From Candidatus Borrarchaeota archaeon (GTDB lineage Archaea > Asgardarchaeota > Sifarchaeia > Borrarchaeales > Borrarchaeaceae), in contig JAEOSO010000003.1 of the NCBI GenBank assembly GCA_016840315.1, positions 1 to 39,263 of the forward strand: a DNA stretch of 39,263 bases. The letters are read 5' to 3'. The notes below the pieces were generated by a model. That model ran no database searches. It was given only the letters and a program-made list of their open reading frames with translations, and was not told the origin of the DNA. Each line of letters opens with the position of its first letter. The first letter of the stretch is position 1. This document shows, piece by piece, positions 23,633-33,377 of this stretch. The translations under genes and the position numbers were made by a program.

Positions 23633-25000
23633 CTAGTTTTTAATCAGATTATAGATGAGTATATCCGGTCCATTTCGCGTTAGTTCATCTATTTTTCTAG
23701 GGAGCGCATATTCCTGAATATCGGCTAAAGGTGATGTAAGTGCTCCAATAGTCTGTGTAAATATGCTAAATCCAAGAAGTAGGTAAAAGAGTATCCAGAA
23801 ATATTTGTTAGATGAAAATTTTTCTAGAGTTTTTCCTAATGGCAATACAAATGATGGAAGAATATCCGTTAAAAATCGTGGACCAAAAGACAATCCACCA
23901 TGCCACCAAGTATATGTTGAATAGAACGACAAAATTACAAGAAATGAAGCAATAAACAAGATGGCTTCTTCTTTATCTGATTTTAAAAAATAGTAAAACC
24001 CAGGAATTGATAAAACTAAAACGGGGGAATATACGAATAGCCCCCTTCCAGGACTAAAAAGAAGGCCATAAATACCGAACAAGGGATTTGTAGAGAAAGT
24101 GGATGATATGGATGTATAATCATAAATTAGATCATAGTAATATCCAGTAATGAATGGATTATCAAAACATATGTAATTATAGAGGAGGAGTAAAAAGACG
24201 GCAGGTAATGTTCCAAAAATGAAAAAAATGAACGCATTTATCCTTTGAGATTTTAATGCTAGATATATTAAAACAGGTATAACTAAGAAAATATTTGAGA
24301 CTCTTACAGTAGTAGCTATACCTATTACGATTCCTGCCAAAAAAAATCTGTTTGTTTTTTCATATTTTGTGGCTAAAATCACTAGATATAAGCCGAAGAA
24401 GTTTAATAACATTGACAAGGATTGAGCGTAGAAAGTTTTTGCATATACCCATGAGATTGTGCCAAACGCAAGAGTTATTGATGTCAAAAGGGCTGAATTA
24501 TCGCTGAATTCTAGTTCATTTAAGAGCTTGTGAAACAAGGTAATAGTAAAAGCTGCAGAAATTGAACTTAGCATAGCCATTGGGATATATGTAATTGTAA
24601 TGTACGACATGCTTATTCCGAAAAAAATTAGGACGTTCCACATGCCTTTTCCAATTAAGAAGAAGGGTATCGCTATAAACGATAAACCTGGTGGCAATGT
24701 GGAGTAATAATGCCCATCGTAATAACCAACGCCCATTTTAGAATCTAGTTTCCAAGGTGTGTACGTTATCATAGCTTGATCTATGTACAGGCTGTGATAA
24801 TCAGTAATTGATACGGTCAATAACCAATAACTAGATTCATCAGGGGCATAATAATGTGCAATTGAAACAGAATAAACTATGAGTGCTAGAAGAAATAATT
24901 TAAATCTTGTTTTGTTATACCAGACTAAATTTAAAACAAAATCTACAATATCATTCAATTTACTGCGAATTGAGAAGGTTCTCACTCTGGATAACACCAT
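23633..25000 (-). CDS. GT-C family membrane glycosyltransferase (paralogue of the left-edge gene)
   Basis: A 455-residue multipass protein, the full-length counterpart of the truncated gene at 1-1284. After one N-terminal helix, the first outer loop contains the acidic pair in YYAPDESSYWLL, then YIDQAMITYTPW and the STLPPGLSFIAIPFF motif. Later conserved blocks are SWVYAKTFYAQS, ICFDNPFITGYYY, GRGLFVYSPVL and GGLSFGPRFLTDILP. It should transfer a sugar from a polyprenyl-phosphate donor on the outer membrane face. ATG at 25000. It is divergent from the PMT-like gene at 25050, with only 49 bases between them. Confidence 0.82.
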   Translation of the reverse strand: MVLSRVRTFSIRSKLNDIVDFVLNLVWYNKTRFKLFLLALIVYSVSIAHYYAPDESSYWLLTVSITDYHSLYIDQAMITYTPWKLDSKMGVGYYDGHYYSTLPPGLSFIAIPFFLIGKGMWNVLIFFGISMSYITITYIPMAMLSSISAAFTITLFHKLLNELEFSDNSALLTSITLAFGTISWVYAKTFYAQSLSMLLNFFGLYLVILATKYEKTNRFFLAGIVIGIATTVRVSNIFLVIPVLIYLALKSQRINAFIFFIFGTLPAVFLLLLYNYICFDNPFITGYYYDLIYDYTSISSTFSTNPLFGIYGLLFSPGRGLFVYSPVLVLSIPGFYYFLKSDKEEAILFIASFLVILSFYSTYTWWHGGLSFGPRFLTDILPSFVLPLGKTLEKFSSNKYFWILFYLLLGFSIFTQTIGALTSPLADIQEYALPRKIDELTRNGPDILIYNLIKN

Positions 25001-25049
25001 AAATTTCTTATGACTTTGTTCTTTCTATTTTGGTAATAGAGGTAGTTTC

Positions 25050-26816
25050 ATGGTTAAACTCTGGCAATCTACCACATTCAGATTATTGTCACTGTTTTGC
25101 ATTTCTGTTTTTATTAGGGTTATTCCCACTCGAAAATGGGTTTATGGAATGGATGAAGCTATGCACTTAATTGAAATCTCTTCTGTATTGACAAAGGATC
25201 TCATGGGTGCAAAACCTGGTTATATCCTCTTATTAACATTCACCATTTCATTACTTGGTAATCAGAATCCTGTATTCATTCGCCTACTAACGATACTTTT
25301 TGCAAGTTTTCTTGTATTTGTCGGTTATTCCTTCGGTAAGAAACTTGGTGGAAATACCGTTGGAATGCTTACTGCAGTTTTTTTGACTTTTCATCATAAA
25401 ATATTTGACCTTTCCTATTGGATTATGACCGATATACCATTTACATTTCTTTCATTTCTTGCCCTTTATCTTATTTTTAGAAATTTTGAAATGTTAATCA
25501 CTTTAAAAAATAATGTAAAATTATCAGTCCTTGCAGGCATTCTTTGTGGACTTTCTTATCTGGTTCGGCAAGTGGGTATCTATCTTATTCTCTTAGCGAT
25601 TATTTCATATTTCATAATTCGGGGTCCATCTTTTTTAAAGAGATTCAAGAATGGAATGATGTTTTCTTCCGGTCTGGCAGTTATGTTAGCGCCATGGTTT
25701 CTTTGGAATTTTATTCATTATGGCGTCCTTGATACTACCGTGAACTTTGTAGACGTCTCCTTTATTTCGAACCTATGGCCTTTGGTGTTTCTAGGTGTTG
25801 GTTTGTGCGGGGTATTCTTGTTAATTTATAGAAAAATTAATTTCCGATCCATCCATCTTAATTTATCCATAATCTTTGCCACTATTATTTATGCACTAAT
25901 ATTATTCCTTTACTTGAATTTTACAGTGAACAATGCTTTCCTTTCGCGATTAATTTTTTATCTTGTTCAAATCCCTGGAATCGCCTTAGGCTTCCATTTA
26001 ATTAATCCTTATGGAGTGAGTTACCTTGCAATTATTATCTCAATAATCACATTTCCAATATTACTCATTGGACTCGTAAAGGCATATGAAATGAACAAAA
26101 CACTTACAATTATCTCTATAATTTCATCCGGGCTTCTAATTCTATTACTAGGTGGAATTATTTTTCAATCTGAGCGATATATGTTCCCTATAGCACCATT
26201 ATTATCCACTTTTTTGATTGTTGGAGTCCTCAAACTTAAAGATATTTTCCTTTCTCTTATCGTCGGGCCTCTCTTATCTCGGCAAGTGTTTCTTATGAAA
26301 TATTTTTCCGCAGTTCCCTTTTCATCCATGCAAATAGTGACAGTATCCTTTCTCATTATTATTCTAATGCCAAACATTGTAGCAGACGGGTTAGCAAATG
26401 AATATTATTTGTCATTCGATGAGATGGTTGTTACATCACCTCTATGGCGGGAATATATCACAGCTGCCCTTTGGTTCAAGGAAAATAGTAATCAACAAGC
26501 AAGAGTTATGACCTTTAAAAACTTTGATTTTGAGTATTATTCTCATAGAACATGTATCGCACCACATCCGCAAATTTACGATGAGTATTATAAGAACTTT
26601 GGAGAACAAGCATATATCACAGAGTTAATGAAAGAAATGCAGAGCCGCAATATTACACATATCGTTTTTGGTCCTTTTGGATACTCAGATCGTCATCTCT
26701 TCTGGATTTCTGATCCTAATGAAGCATCCTCTTATTTAGATGTGATATATCTTGTGGAGTCGCCCAAAGTAATCATTTACGAAATAAAATGGTCCGAATA
26801 CTCTGTTAATGCATAA
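25050..26816 (+). CDS. PMT/GT39-like membrane glycosyltransferase
   Basis: A 588-residue GT-C enzyme with about eleven to twelve transmembrane helices and a soluble C-terminal domain of roughly 110 residues. The first outer loop has the DE pair in WVYGMDEAMHLIEI, followed by AKPGYILLLTF, and the second loop contains LSYWIMTDIPFTFLSFLALY; these are typical of PMT_2/ArnT-like proteins. The C-terminal tail (EYITAALWFKENSNQ...) faces outside and may bind the acceptor. ATG at 25050 has AGAGGTAG five bases upstream. It is followed by a methyltransferase, a YfhO-like gene and the rearranged GT4 gene, all co-oriented and probably one transcript. Confidence 0.85.
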   Translation: MVKLWQSTTFRLLSLFCISVFIRVIPTRKWVYGMDEAMHLIEISSVLTKDLMGAKPGYILLLTFTISLLGNQNPVFIRLLTILFASFLVFVGYSFGKKLGGNTVGMLTAVFLTFHHKIFDLSYWIMTDIPFTFLSFLALYLIFRNFEMLITLKNNVKLSVLAGILCGLSYLVRQVGIYLILLAIISYFIIRGPSFLKRFKNGMMFSSGLAVMLAPWFLWNFIHYGVLDTTVNFVDVSFISNLWPLVFLGVGLCGVFLLIYRKINFRSIHLNLSIIFATIIYALILFLYLNFTVNNAFLSRLIFYLVQIPGIALGFHLINPYGVSYLAIIISIITFPILLIGLVKAYEMNKTLTIISIISSGLLILLLGGIIFQSERYMFPIAPLLSTFLIVGVLKLKDIFLSLIVGPLLSRQVFLMKYFSAVPFSSMQIVTVSFLIIILMPNIVADGLANEYYLSFDEMVVTSPLWREYITAALWFKENSNQQARVMTFKNFDFEYYSHRTCIAPHPQIYDEYYKNFGEQAYITELMKEMQSRNITHIVFGPFGYSDRHLFWISDPNEASSYLDVIYLVESPKVIIYEIKWSEYSVNA

Positions 26817-26851
26817 CTCGGCTAATTTGGAAAACTCTGGAGGAAAAATGA

Positions 26852-27667
26852 GTGCTCCATGAAATAGCAAAAAGAGCTAAAGGATTTTATGAAGAGCAAC
26901 TCAGTTATTTGACAAAAAAATCAATTCAAGAGTATGAAAAAGAAACACTTGATGGTTTGTGGAATTATTTAAGAATTTTTGATCATACTGAGCGGTTTTT
27001 GTGTATCAAATCACTCCTAACTGACCAGTATAACAAAAATACATCTTTTGTGGACGTAGGATGCGGAAGAGGACCTGTAATTTGGCATCATTTGGGATTA
27101 TTTTCAAATTACTTAACTGTAGTAGGACTTGACATTAATCTTGTTATTCTAAAGTGTAATAAGGAATTATTTAGAAAAAAGTATTCTTCGGTTCCAATTG
27201 ATTTCTGTTTATGTGACGCATGCCACCTGCCTTTGAAGGACAACTCAATTGATGTCTCAGTCTGTACTGAAGTGCTTGAACATCTTCCCGAATATATTTC
27301 TGCAATTAAGGAACTTTCTCGAATATCTAAGAAGCAAATCATACCGTCTATTCCGGATGCTGGTATTTCTGGGATTGATTACGAGTTTACCAAATCGGGC
27401 CATCTGCATGTTATAGAGACTTCACAATTAGTTTCTTTTTTAAGAAGAGAGGGATGGATGAAGCAAAAGCATTATCGAATTGGTGTAATATGGCGATTCA
27501 TTGAGAGAAAATTAATAAGACGAATCGAGAAGAACTGGCATAGTTTGGCAGTACAATTAGCAAAAATTATTATAACATTGGAATTGAAATTTGGCCGAAT
27601 CCTTGTAAATCTTCGACTACCACGACAATTTAGCGGTTTTCACATCTTTAAGTTCATAAAGAATTAA
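26852..27667 (+). CDS. SAM-dependent methyltransferase of the glycan island
   Basis: A 271-residue class I methyltransferase. Motif I is FVDVGCGRGPVIWH, the ribose-binding acidic residue is in VVGLDINLVIL, motif II is CDACHLPLKDNSIDVSVCTEVLEHLP, which matches the Methyltransf_11 pattern. A basic C-terminal region (about 200-271) may touch the membrane or the lipid-linked glycan. The start is GTG at 26852, eight bases after GGAGG; the ATG at 26848 in another frame stops after four codons. It probably O-methylates a sugar or a glycan carrier, inferred from context. Confidence 0.82.
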   Translation: MLHEIAKRAKGFYEEQLSYLTKKSIQEYEKETLDGLWNYLRIFDHTERFLCIKSLLTDQYNKNTSFVDVGCGRGPVIWHHLGLFSNYLTVVGLDINLVILKCNKELFRKKYSSVPIDFCLCDACHLPLKDNSIDVSVCTEVLEHLPEYISAIKELSRISKKQIIPSIPDAGISGIDYEFTKSGHLHVIETSQLVSFLRREGWMKQKHYRIGVIWRFIERKLIRRIEKNWHSLAVQLAKIIITLELKFGRILVNLRLPRQFSGFHIFKFIKN

Positions 27668-27684
27668 GACTGGAGTTCAAACTG

Positions 27685-30015
27685 ATGCGAAGTTCTCTTT
27701 TAGGAATAGGTATCTTAAGTTTTTCACATTTTCTATTGTTTCTTTGGAGATATGAACTTCTGCCTTTTTCTATAGTATGGTGTATTGTTTTAATTTGCTT
27801 AGGTTCTATTATCTTAATAATCGCTGAAATTTTGTGGCAAGACGTTACGAATTTTTTTGGATTGATAACTGCCTCTCATAGATATGCACTAAGCTTCATT
27901 ATTCTCATCGCAATATTAGCTTATCTCACGTTTGTAGGCCCGGGATATATTCATGCAGACGGTATTTCTCATAGTTTTAAAGTATGGTACTTGAGAGAGT
28001 CTTGGCTTAAAGGGAATTTTTATCCTCTTTGGTGTCCCTATTGGTATTCAGGATATCCTTTTTTGGAATTTTATGGACCTCTTTTCTATGTATTTGCCGC
28101 TGTACTTTCCTTGAGTTCAAATTGGATGATTGGTTCAAAATTGGCAATATATCTTGCATGTATAATGTCTTCTTTGGCCATGTATGGCTTAATTTACGTT
28201 GTAACACAAGATAAGTCTGGAAGCATAGTAGGAGGGATAGCATATACCCTTACTTACTATAGATTTCCTTTATTGACTAAATACGGACATCTTGCTAGCA
28301 GTTTAGTGCTACTTTTTATTCCACTCCTATTTTTATTTCTCGAACTGGCCATCAAAAAAGAAAAGCAAGTGTTTGCAATGTTTGCAGGACTTTGCTGGGC
28401 TGGAGTTTTCCTTTCTCATCAAGGAGCTGGATATATGGCTTCTTTGTTAGTATTTTTTTATCTTATTATGTCATGTGCTATAAAATTCAATCTTAAGAAC
28501 ATTACATTGATAGGAACTGTAGGTTTAATCTCTATGGGCGTAGCGTTAGGCATATCTTCCTTCTTTATTATTCCTTACTTTATCAACGGCACAGATGCAA
28601 ATACAGGAATACTTGATCCACATTGGTTAGGATATCCTTTATCCTTACCTTTAATTCTAACAAGAGATTTTATTCATGTTAATCAGCCATTTCCAGTGTA
28701 TGTTGGGAATTCTATATTGATACTCGCTTTCATAGCGGTGATTCTTCGTAGAAATCGTGCTTCCATCATTTATACAGCCTCTCTAGTTTTTTCGTTCTTT
28801 TTGGTTCTTGGTTCAGAACTGTCATTTTATACTAGAATTCCCCTTATTACCAGCCTTGAGTTTCCCTATCGTTTCCTATTATTAGTTTGCTTTGTGGCAT
28901 CAGTATTATCAGGTATTACAGTTGCGTCTCTTAAAGACATTCAAAAACCGATTTCTGGCTATTTAAGAGAATTTATGTCAAATCCTATCCTCAAGAAACG
29001 CATAATAGTTCTATTAATAGTCATTATGATAATTGATTTGTGGCCAGGAACGTTAATTTCTAAAAATAGACCTCAAGAGTGGTTAATTGATGACGACTGG
29101 ATGAAAACATACGAATGGCTTAATCAACAGCCTGGTCCCTATAAAACCCTCAGATTTGGCAACCCCGGTCCAAGTTACGTAGTTTTTGCTTCTGTAGTAG
29201 GAGATGCCCCCGTTTTATATGGTTATTTTAGGCAATCAGCGAATAAAGATTATTTAGAGTTTCTCACTCTATTTACAGAGGAAATTAAATCGTTAGAAAA
29301 TACGCCTCAAAGGGGCCTTCTCAATCCGCTTAAACTTTTAGGAGTCAAATATGTGCCCTTGGATAATACTCTTAGTTATGCTCAATACTTGCATGAATCA
29401 TCACAATTAGAAGTAGTACAGACTTTTGGCAATGTGTCTGTCCTAGAATTTAGTGAATATACCTCTCCAATCATTGTTTCTCAGAATGCTGAAATTCTGT
29501 CGGGGGACAATGAAATCGAGTCTTTTTACAAACATGTTACCGATCCAAACTATGATCCTTCCAAAATGATTTTTCTTAAAGAAAACCAACTTAATAACGC
29601 TAAAGAACTCCCCCTTCAATCGCCTGTAGATTCTATAGGCAGTCCAGACGATTTTAACTATAAAATTTTAAATTTAGATGTCAAAGAAAGCGCCATTTTT
29701 GCAAGAATATATACTTCTGCTCCATCTTTTGTATTTTTCAGTTTCAGTTTCTTTCCTGGCTGGAAAGCCTTTGTTGATGGAAATAAAAGTGAAATTTTAA
29801 TCGCAGAACCCTTTTTCATGTGTTTATACATTGACAAGGGCGGTACGCATACTATATCGCTTAAATATCAACTTAGTACACCTAAAATAATTGGATCAAT
29901 AATTACTTCATTTACTCTTCTGATAGTTTTCTTTGTGATTTTTTGGTCCTATCGACAGGCAATTAGAGAGATAATAGACCAGAGTGCATTCAGAAAATAC
30001 AGAGGACGGAAATGA
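27685..30015 (+). CDS. YfhO/PTPS-related large membrane protein
   Basis: A 776-residue protein with about 12-13 transmembrane helices, then an outer domain of roughly 260 residues, then a final helix (SIITSFTLLIVFFVIFW). The motif HADGISHSFKVWYL and the block YSGYPFLEFYGPLFYV are typical of the archaeal '6-pyruvoyl-tetrahydropterin synthase-related' and YfhO membrane families, which have GT-C-like cores despite the name. The C-terminal domain has a YfhO-type beta segment (FPGWKAFVDGNKSEI ... GGTHTISLKY). A role in adding sugars to an outer-face glycan is likely. ATG with GGAG upstream. Its stop abuts the next gene's start. Confidence 0.78.
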   Translation: MRSSLLGIGILSFSHFLLFLWRYELLPFSIVWCIVLICLGSIILIIAEILWQDVTNFFGLITASHRYALSFIILIAILAYLTFVGPGYIHADGISHSFKVWYLRESWLKGNFYPLWCPYWYSGYPFLEFYGPLFYVFAAVLSLSSNWMIGSKLAIYLACIMSSLAMYGLIYVVTQDKSGSIVGGIAYTLTYYRFPLLTKYGHLASSLVLLFIPLLFLFLELAIKKEKQVFAMFAGLCWAGVFLSHQGAGYMASLLVFFYLIMSCAIKFNLKNITLIGTVGLISMGVALGISSFFIIPYFINGTDANTGILDPHWLGYPLSLPLILTRDFIHVNQPFPVYVGNSILILAFIAVILRRNRASIIYTASLVFSFFLVLGSELSFYTRIPLITSLEFPYRFLLLVCFVASVLSGITVASLKDIQKPISGYLREFMSNPILKKRIIVLLIVIMIIDLWPGTLISKNRPQEWLIDDDWMKTYEWLNQQPGPYKTLRFGNPGPSYVVFASVVGDAPVLYGYFRQSANKDYLEFLTLFTEEIKSLENTPQRGLLNPLKLLGVKYVPLDNTLSYAQYLHESSQLEVVQTFGNVSVLEFSEYTSPIIVSQNAEILSGDNEIESFYKHVTDPNYDPSKMIFLKENQLNNAKELPLQSPVDSIGSPDDFNYKILNLDVKESAIFARIYTSAPSFVFFSFSFFPGWKAFVDGNKSEILIAEPFFMCLYIDKGGTHTISLKYQLSTPKIIGSIITSFTLLIVFFVIFWSYRQAIREIIDQSAFRKYRGRK

Positions 30016-30016
30016 A

Positions 30017-31108
30017 TTGACTGAGGTTCAAAACAAAGGAAAACTAACTCTCATTACACCAGGTTTCATCTCGCCTTTCAAAGGGATTCATTTAGTCTTC
30101 AGTGCAATTGATGGACTTAATGATGTCCAATATATTGTTGCAGGGTCGGTAAGAAGTGAGCTAAGTGCCCATAAAGCGTACTTGGCTAATATAAAAAAGA
30201 TTGCCCCTTCAAATGTGGAAATAATCGAAAAATTTTTTTCGATTGAAGAATTTCGCGAAATAATTGCATCCAGCGATGTTGTTGTCTTACCCTACTTGGA
30301 TGTATCCCAAAGTGGCTCTGGTATCCTTCATCTATCATTAGGCATTGGAAAACCGATTATTGCTTCAAAAATCGGTGAATTTGTAGAACTTCTAAAAGGA
30401 AACGCGCTATTGGTTGATCCTTTTGACAAGAATGAGTTAAGAATAGCAATCTTAAAAATGAAAGATCAAAAATTGAAACAGTTCTATGAATCTCGTGCAA
30501 GAGAATTAGCTTCTAAAACATCATGGACTAATATCTCTAATGAACATCTCAAAATATATCAGGGTATACTAAAGAAAACGTACAGTCCTATGCGTATTGC
30601 AATTGTTAGTACATTTGGGGAGCGCTGTGGTATAGGTGAATATGCCTCATTTTTAGCAAATGCGGTAGGTCAGCATGATCTTGAAGTTTTGCGAATTAAA
30701 ATACTCAAAGACTGGAAATTTGGCATTACTGTCTTAAAAACTGCAGAAATATTTCGTCCGCATATCGTGCATATACAGTTTGAATACGGTCTGTTCAAAT
30801 GTTTCCCTTTTTTTCAGGTAGGCTCATCTATTTTACTTTTCTATTTATTATCAAAGTTATTCGATACGAAAATAGTAACAACTTTACACACCGTATATAA
30901 CCCACATTATCTATGGCGAAAAAAGTGGAAAAATCTTATTTCAAGAATTACTGGAACGTTTCTGCGAGTATTTTTTATGAAGATAATAACCTCAATATCA
31001 AATCGATTAATAGTTCATACAAAAGAAGCCAAGAAATCACTTGCATACAACAAGAAAGTTTTTGTAGTGCGCCATGGCACTTTGATTGAGAACCCTCAAA
31101 TGGGTTAG
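30017..31108 (+). CDS. GT4-type glycosyltransferase with swapped halves (C-domain before N-domain)
   Basis: The first 180 residues are a GT4 nucleotide-sugar-binding half: LTLITPGFISPFKGIHLVF, SSDVVVLPYLDVSQSGSGIL and GKPIIASKIGEF. After a short hinge, a GT4 N-terminal half begins: MRIAIVSTFGERCGIGEYAS, HIVHIQFEYGLF, TLHTVYNP, ending in FVVRHGTLIENP, exactly where the C-half would normally start. The order is thus C-half then N-half. Both halves look like the same SqSG-type GT4 subgroup. The EX7E first glutamate is replaced by serine, as is seen in that subgroup. I prefer TTG at 30017, after GAGGACGG, over the ATG at 29984 inside the upstream gene. It could be a circularly permuted active enzyme or a relic of tandem GT4 genes. 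Confidence 0.75.
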   Translation: MTEVQNKGKLTLITPGFISPFKGIHLVFSAIDGLNDVQYIVAGSVRSELSAHKAYLANIKKIAPSNVEIIEKFFSIEEFREIIASSDVVVLPYLDVSQSGSGILHLSLGIGKPIIASKIGEFVELLKGNALLVDPFDKNELRIAILKMKDQKLKQFYESRARELASKTSWTNISNEHLKIYQGILKKTYSPMRIAIVSTFGERCGIGEYASFLANAVGQHDLEVLRIKILKDWKFGITVLKTAEIFRPHIVHIQFEYGLFKCFPFFQVGSSILLFYLLSKLFDTKIVTTLHTVYNPHYLWRKKWKNLISRITGTFLRVFFMKIITSISNRLIVHTKEAKKSLAYNKKVFVVRHGTLIENPQMG

Positions 31109-31165
31109 ATCAAAAAGAAATCAAGAATCCTTACTGAAGATAAGGGATTTTGTTAGGTAGTCTTT

Positions 31166-32017
31166 ATGAAAGCCTCAATAATTATTTCAACATACGATAG
31201 GCCAAAAGATGTTATAGACTGTGTCAATAGCATTTTAGATTTTATAGATAACAATTTTGAAATTATCGTTATTGAGGCTTCTCCAGGAACACATACATTT
31301 CACCAGTTGAAAAAACAGTATAAAGGGAATTCACTCGTCAAAATAATTCATTCTAGAAATCCTATTGGACTTTCCAGATCCAGAAATCTCGGAATTCTCC
31401 TCGCTAAGAGAGAAATTGTTGTTTTTATTGATGATGATTGCATTGCATGCCCTGATTGGCTTCAAAATCTTTTAGGTGCATTTAAAGAAAATAACACAGG
31501 TGTCGTAGGTGGAAGAGCTGTGTCCCTATTTATGGGACATAGTGTTCCTAAATGGTTAAACAATCGATTGACTCCAGCATTAGGCATCTCTCATTACTCA
31601 AAAGAAAGACAAGCAGTTTCCTATGTACTTGGATGCAATTTCGCAGTTCGGAGAAATTTATTTGGTAAACTTGGTATGTTTAGAGAAGACTTAGGACGCA
31701 GAGGAAAACTACTCTTATCGAATGAAGAGGTTGAAATTTGTAAACGTTTTAAAGAGGCTGGATATCTTGTCATATATACCCCAAAAGCAATAGTAAAGCA
31801 CAAAATATATCCTTCGAGGTTGAAAAGGTGGTACTTCTTCAACCGATTCTTTTATGGAGGCTTAAGCGAGGGCATTATGTACAATTTTGGAATTAAAAAT
31901 CTGTTTTTTACAGTAAAAGAATTCTTAAAGACTCTTGTATTTTTCTTTAGAAACCCAAATATGTTCTCTTTGTGCTCAATACTTGAAAAAGTAGGTTTAA
32001 TCGTAAGTATCATCTAA
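31166..32017 (+). CDS. GT2 family glycosyltransferase
   Basis: A 283-residue GT-A-fold inverting glycosyltransferase. It starts MKASIIISTYDRPKDVIDCV and has NPIGLSRSRNLGILLA and the metal/nucleotide DxD motif in VVFIDDDCIACPDWL. GNFAVRR-like acceptor-region residues appear as GCNFAVRRNLFGKLG, followed by the ED-type motif SNEEVEICKR. A C-terminal amphipathic or hydrophobic stretch near 250-283 may anchor it. It should add a sugar to a lipid-linked glycan on the cytoplasmic side. ATG at 31166 with AGGTAG upstream. It is the last of the plus-strand run that starts at 25050. Confidence 0.9.
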   Translation: MKASIIISTYDRPKDVIDCVNSILDFIDNNFEIIVIEASPGTHTFHQLKKQYKGNSLVKIIHSRNPIGLSRSRNLGILLAKREIVVFIDDDCIACPDWLQNLLGAFKENNTGVVGGRAVSLFMGHSVPKWLNNRLTPALGISHYSKERQAVSYVLGCNFAVRRNLFGKLGMFREDLGRRGKLLLSNEEVEICKRFKEAGYLVIYTPKAIVKHKIYPSRLKRWYFFNRFFYGGLSEGIMYNFGIKNLFFTVKEFLKTLVFFFRNPNMFSLCSILEKVGLIVSII

Positions 32018-32033
32018 CAAGTTTTCCCTTATC

Positions 32034-33281
32034 TCATTTTAATAGATTTTCGTAAATTTCTAGAATCTTTTGAGCAATTAAACTCCAGCTGTATTCTTTT
32101 ATCACTTTTCGTTTTCCATTTTTACACATTTGAGCATACATTTCCTCATCACGTGCAAGACTCAATATGCGATCTTTTAGAGCCGAAATATCTCCAAATT
32201 TTACTAAAAACCCGTCACTGCCATCATTTATTATTTCTCGCATAGCAGGTATATCGGCACCAATTACAGGCTTACCTGCAGCCCATGCCTCAAGATAAAC
32301 AATACCTAGTGACTCTTCTATAGAAGGCATTGCCATTAAGTCTGAGCCATTAAGAGCATCGATTTTATCTTTTTCAGAGAGTACTCCCAAGTAGCACGCA
32401 ACTGAAGTATTCTTACTCAAAGACGATAGAAATGCAGTAACTTGATTTGTTCCATAGCTTGTACTTCGCGGCCCAGCAAAAAATAACCTAATGTTGTCAT
32501 TGGTTTTTATTGCTTCTTGTACGGCTTTATAGAGATGGATTATTCCTTTTCTTGGATCTAAGCGACCCAGAAACAATATCACGAACGCATCTTCATCGAG
32601 ACCATATTTTTCTCTAAATTCTTTTCTGTTTCCCCTTTCATATTTTTTTACATCGACCCCAAATCCTACTTGAGTGATCTGGTCTGCTGGAACACCTATT
32701 TTTCTATAAAATCGTGCTTCTATTGTAGTGTGTGCAAGGATCTCCGAATGTTTAAGGACACTATGAAATCGGAGGTGTGTATATGCAGGATTATGAAGGT
32801 GAAAGCCTGGTGTTATAACCAAGGGAATTCTGTGTGCTTTTGATGCGATATATGCGTAAAATGTATGGCTACCCAAGATGTTTACTACGTGAATTATTTC
32901 AAAATTCGCCCCGTAGGTCAGCAATTTCTTAAATAATTTCGGAGAAAATGGGTTTTGGATACATCCGCCAATTACATTGCAAATTGGTTTTCTCTGGAAA
33001 TTATCTTTGTTCAAAAGATGCCGAAATGGATACAAAACTTTGTCGATTCCATTAAAGTAAAAAAGTGGATAATAAAACACAGGTACGCCGTTTCTGTATT
33101 TAATCTCTTCATGGATTATATTATTTTTCTTCAGATGCATTGTAGGAAGATCTAAAGCATTGGATGTGAATACTACAGTCTTATTACCTCGTTTTTTCAT
33201 TTCTTTTGCTACTACCTCTGTATAAACCTCACTTCCACCTATATGTGGATAAAATAGGGGCGTAACGTATATTATGTTCAT
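32034..33281 (-). CDS. GT4 family glycosyltransferase
   Basis: A 415-residue GT-B enzyme. The N-domain begins MNIIYVTPLFYPHIGGSEVY (glycine-rich donor/acceptor loop), the interdomain segment is VGFGVDVKKYERG, and the C-domain has FVILFLGRLDPRKGIIHLY and the EX7E motif in EESLGIVYLEAWAAGKPVIGAD. All typical GT4 residues are intact. Between residues 80 and 110 is a Cys-containing insert (RKPICNVIGGCIQNPF). It is divergent from the next GT4 gene. Sugar specificity is unknown. Confidence 0.92.
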   Translation of the reverse strand: MNIIYVTPLFYPHIGGSEVYTEVVAKEMKKRGNKTVVFTSNALDLPTMHLKKNNIIHEEIKYRNGVPVFYYPLFYFNGIDKVLYPFRHLLNKDNFQRKPICNVIGGCIQNPFSPKLFKKLLTYGANFEIIHVVNILGSHTFYAYIASKAHRIPLVITPGFHLHNPAYTHLRFHSVLKHSEILAHTTIEARFYRKIGVPADQITQVGFGVDVKKYERGNRKEFREKYGLDEDAFVILFLGRLDPRKGIIHLYKAVQEAIKTNDNIRLFFAGPRSTSYGTNQVTAFLSSLSKNTSVACYLGVLSEKDKIDALNGSDLMAMPSIEESLGIVYLEAWAAGKPVIGADIPAMREIINDGSDGFLVKFGDISALKDRILSLARDEEMYAQMCKNGKRKVIKEYSWSLIAQKILEIYENLLK

Positions 33282-33377
33282 ACTGAATCAATTTTTGTTA
33301 AGTAGTTTTTATTTAAAAGATTTCCATAAGAAAAATAAGGCGATTAAATCCAAATACTAAGTTGTCTCAACTTATGG

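Noticed and set aside
26848-26862. ATG with ideal GGAGG spacing before the methyltransferase
   Set aside because: It stops after four codons (MSAP). The same Shine-Dalgarno sequence serves the overlapping GTG at 26852; I saw no reason to call a regulatory mini-ORF.
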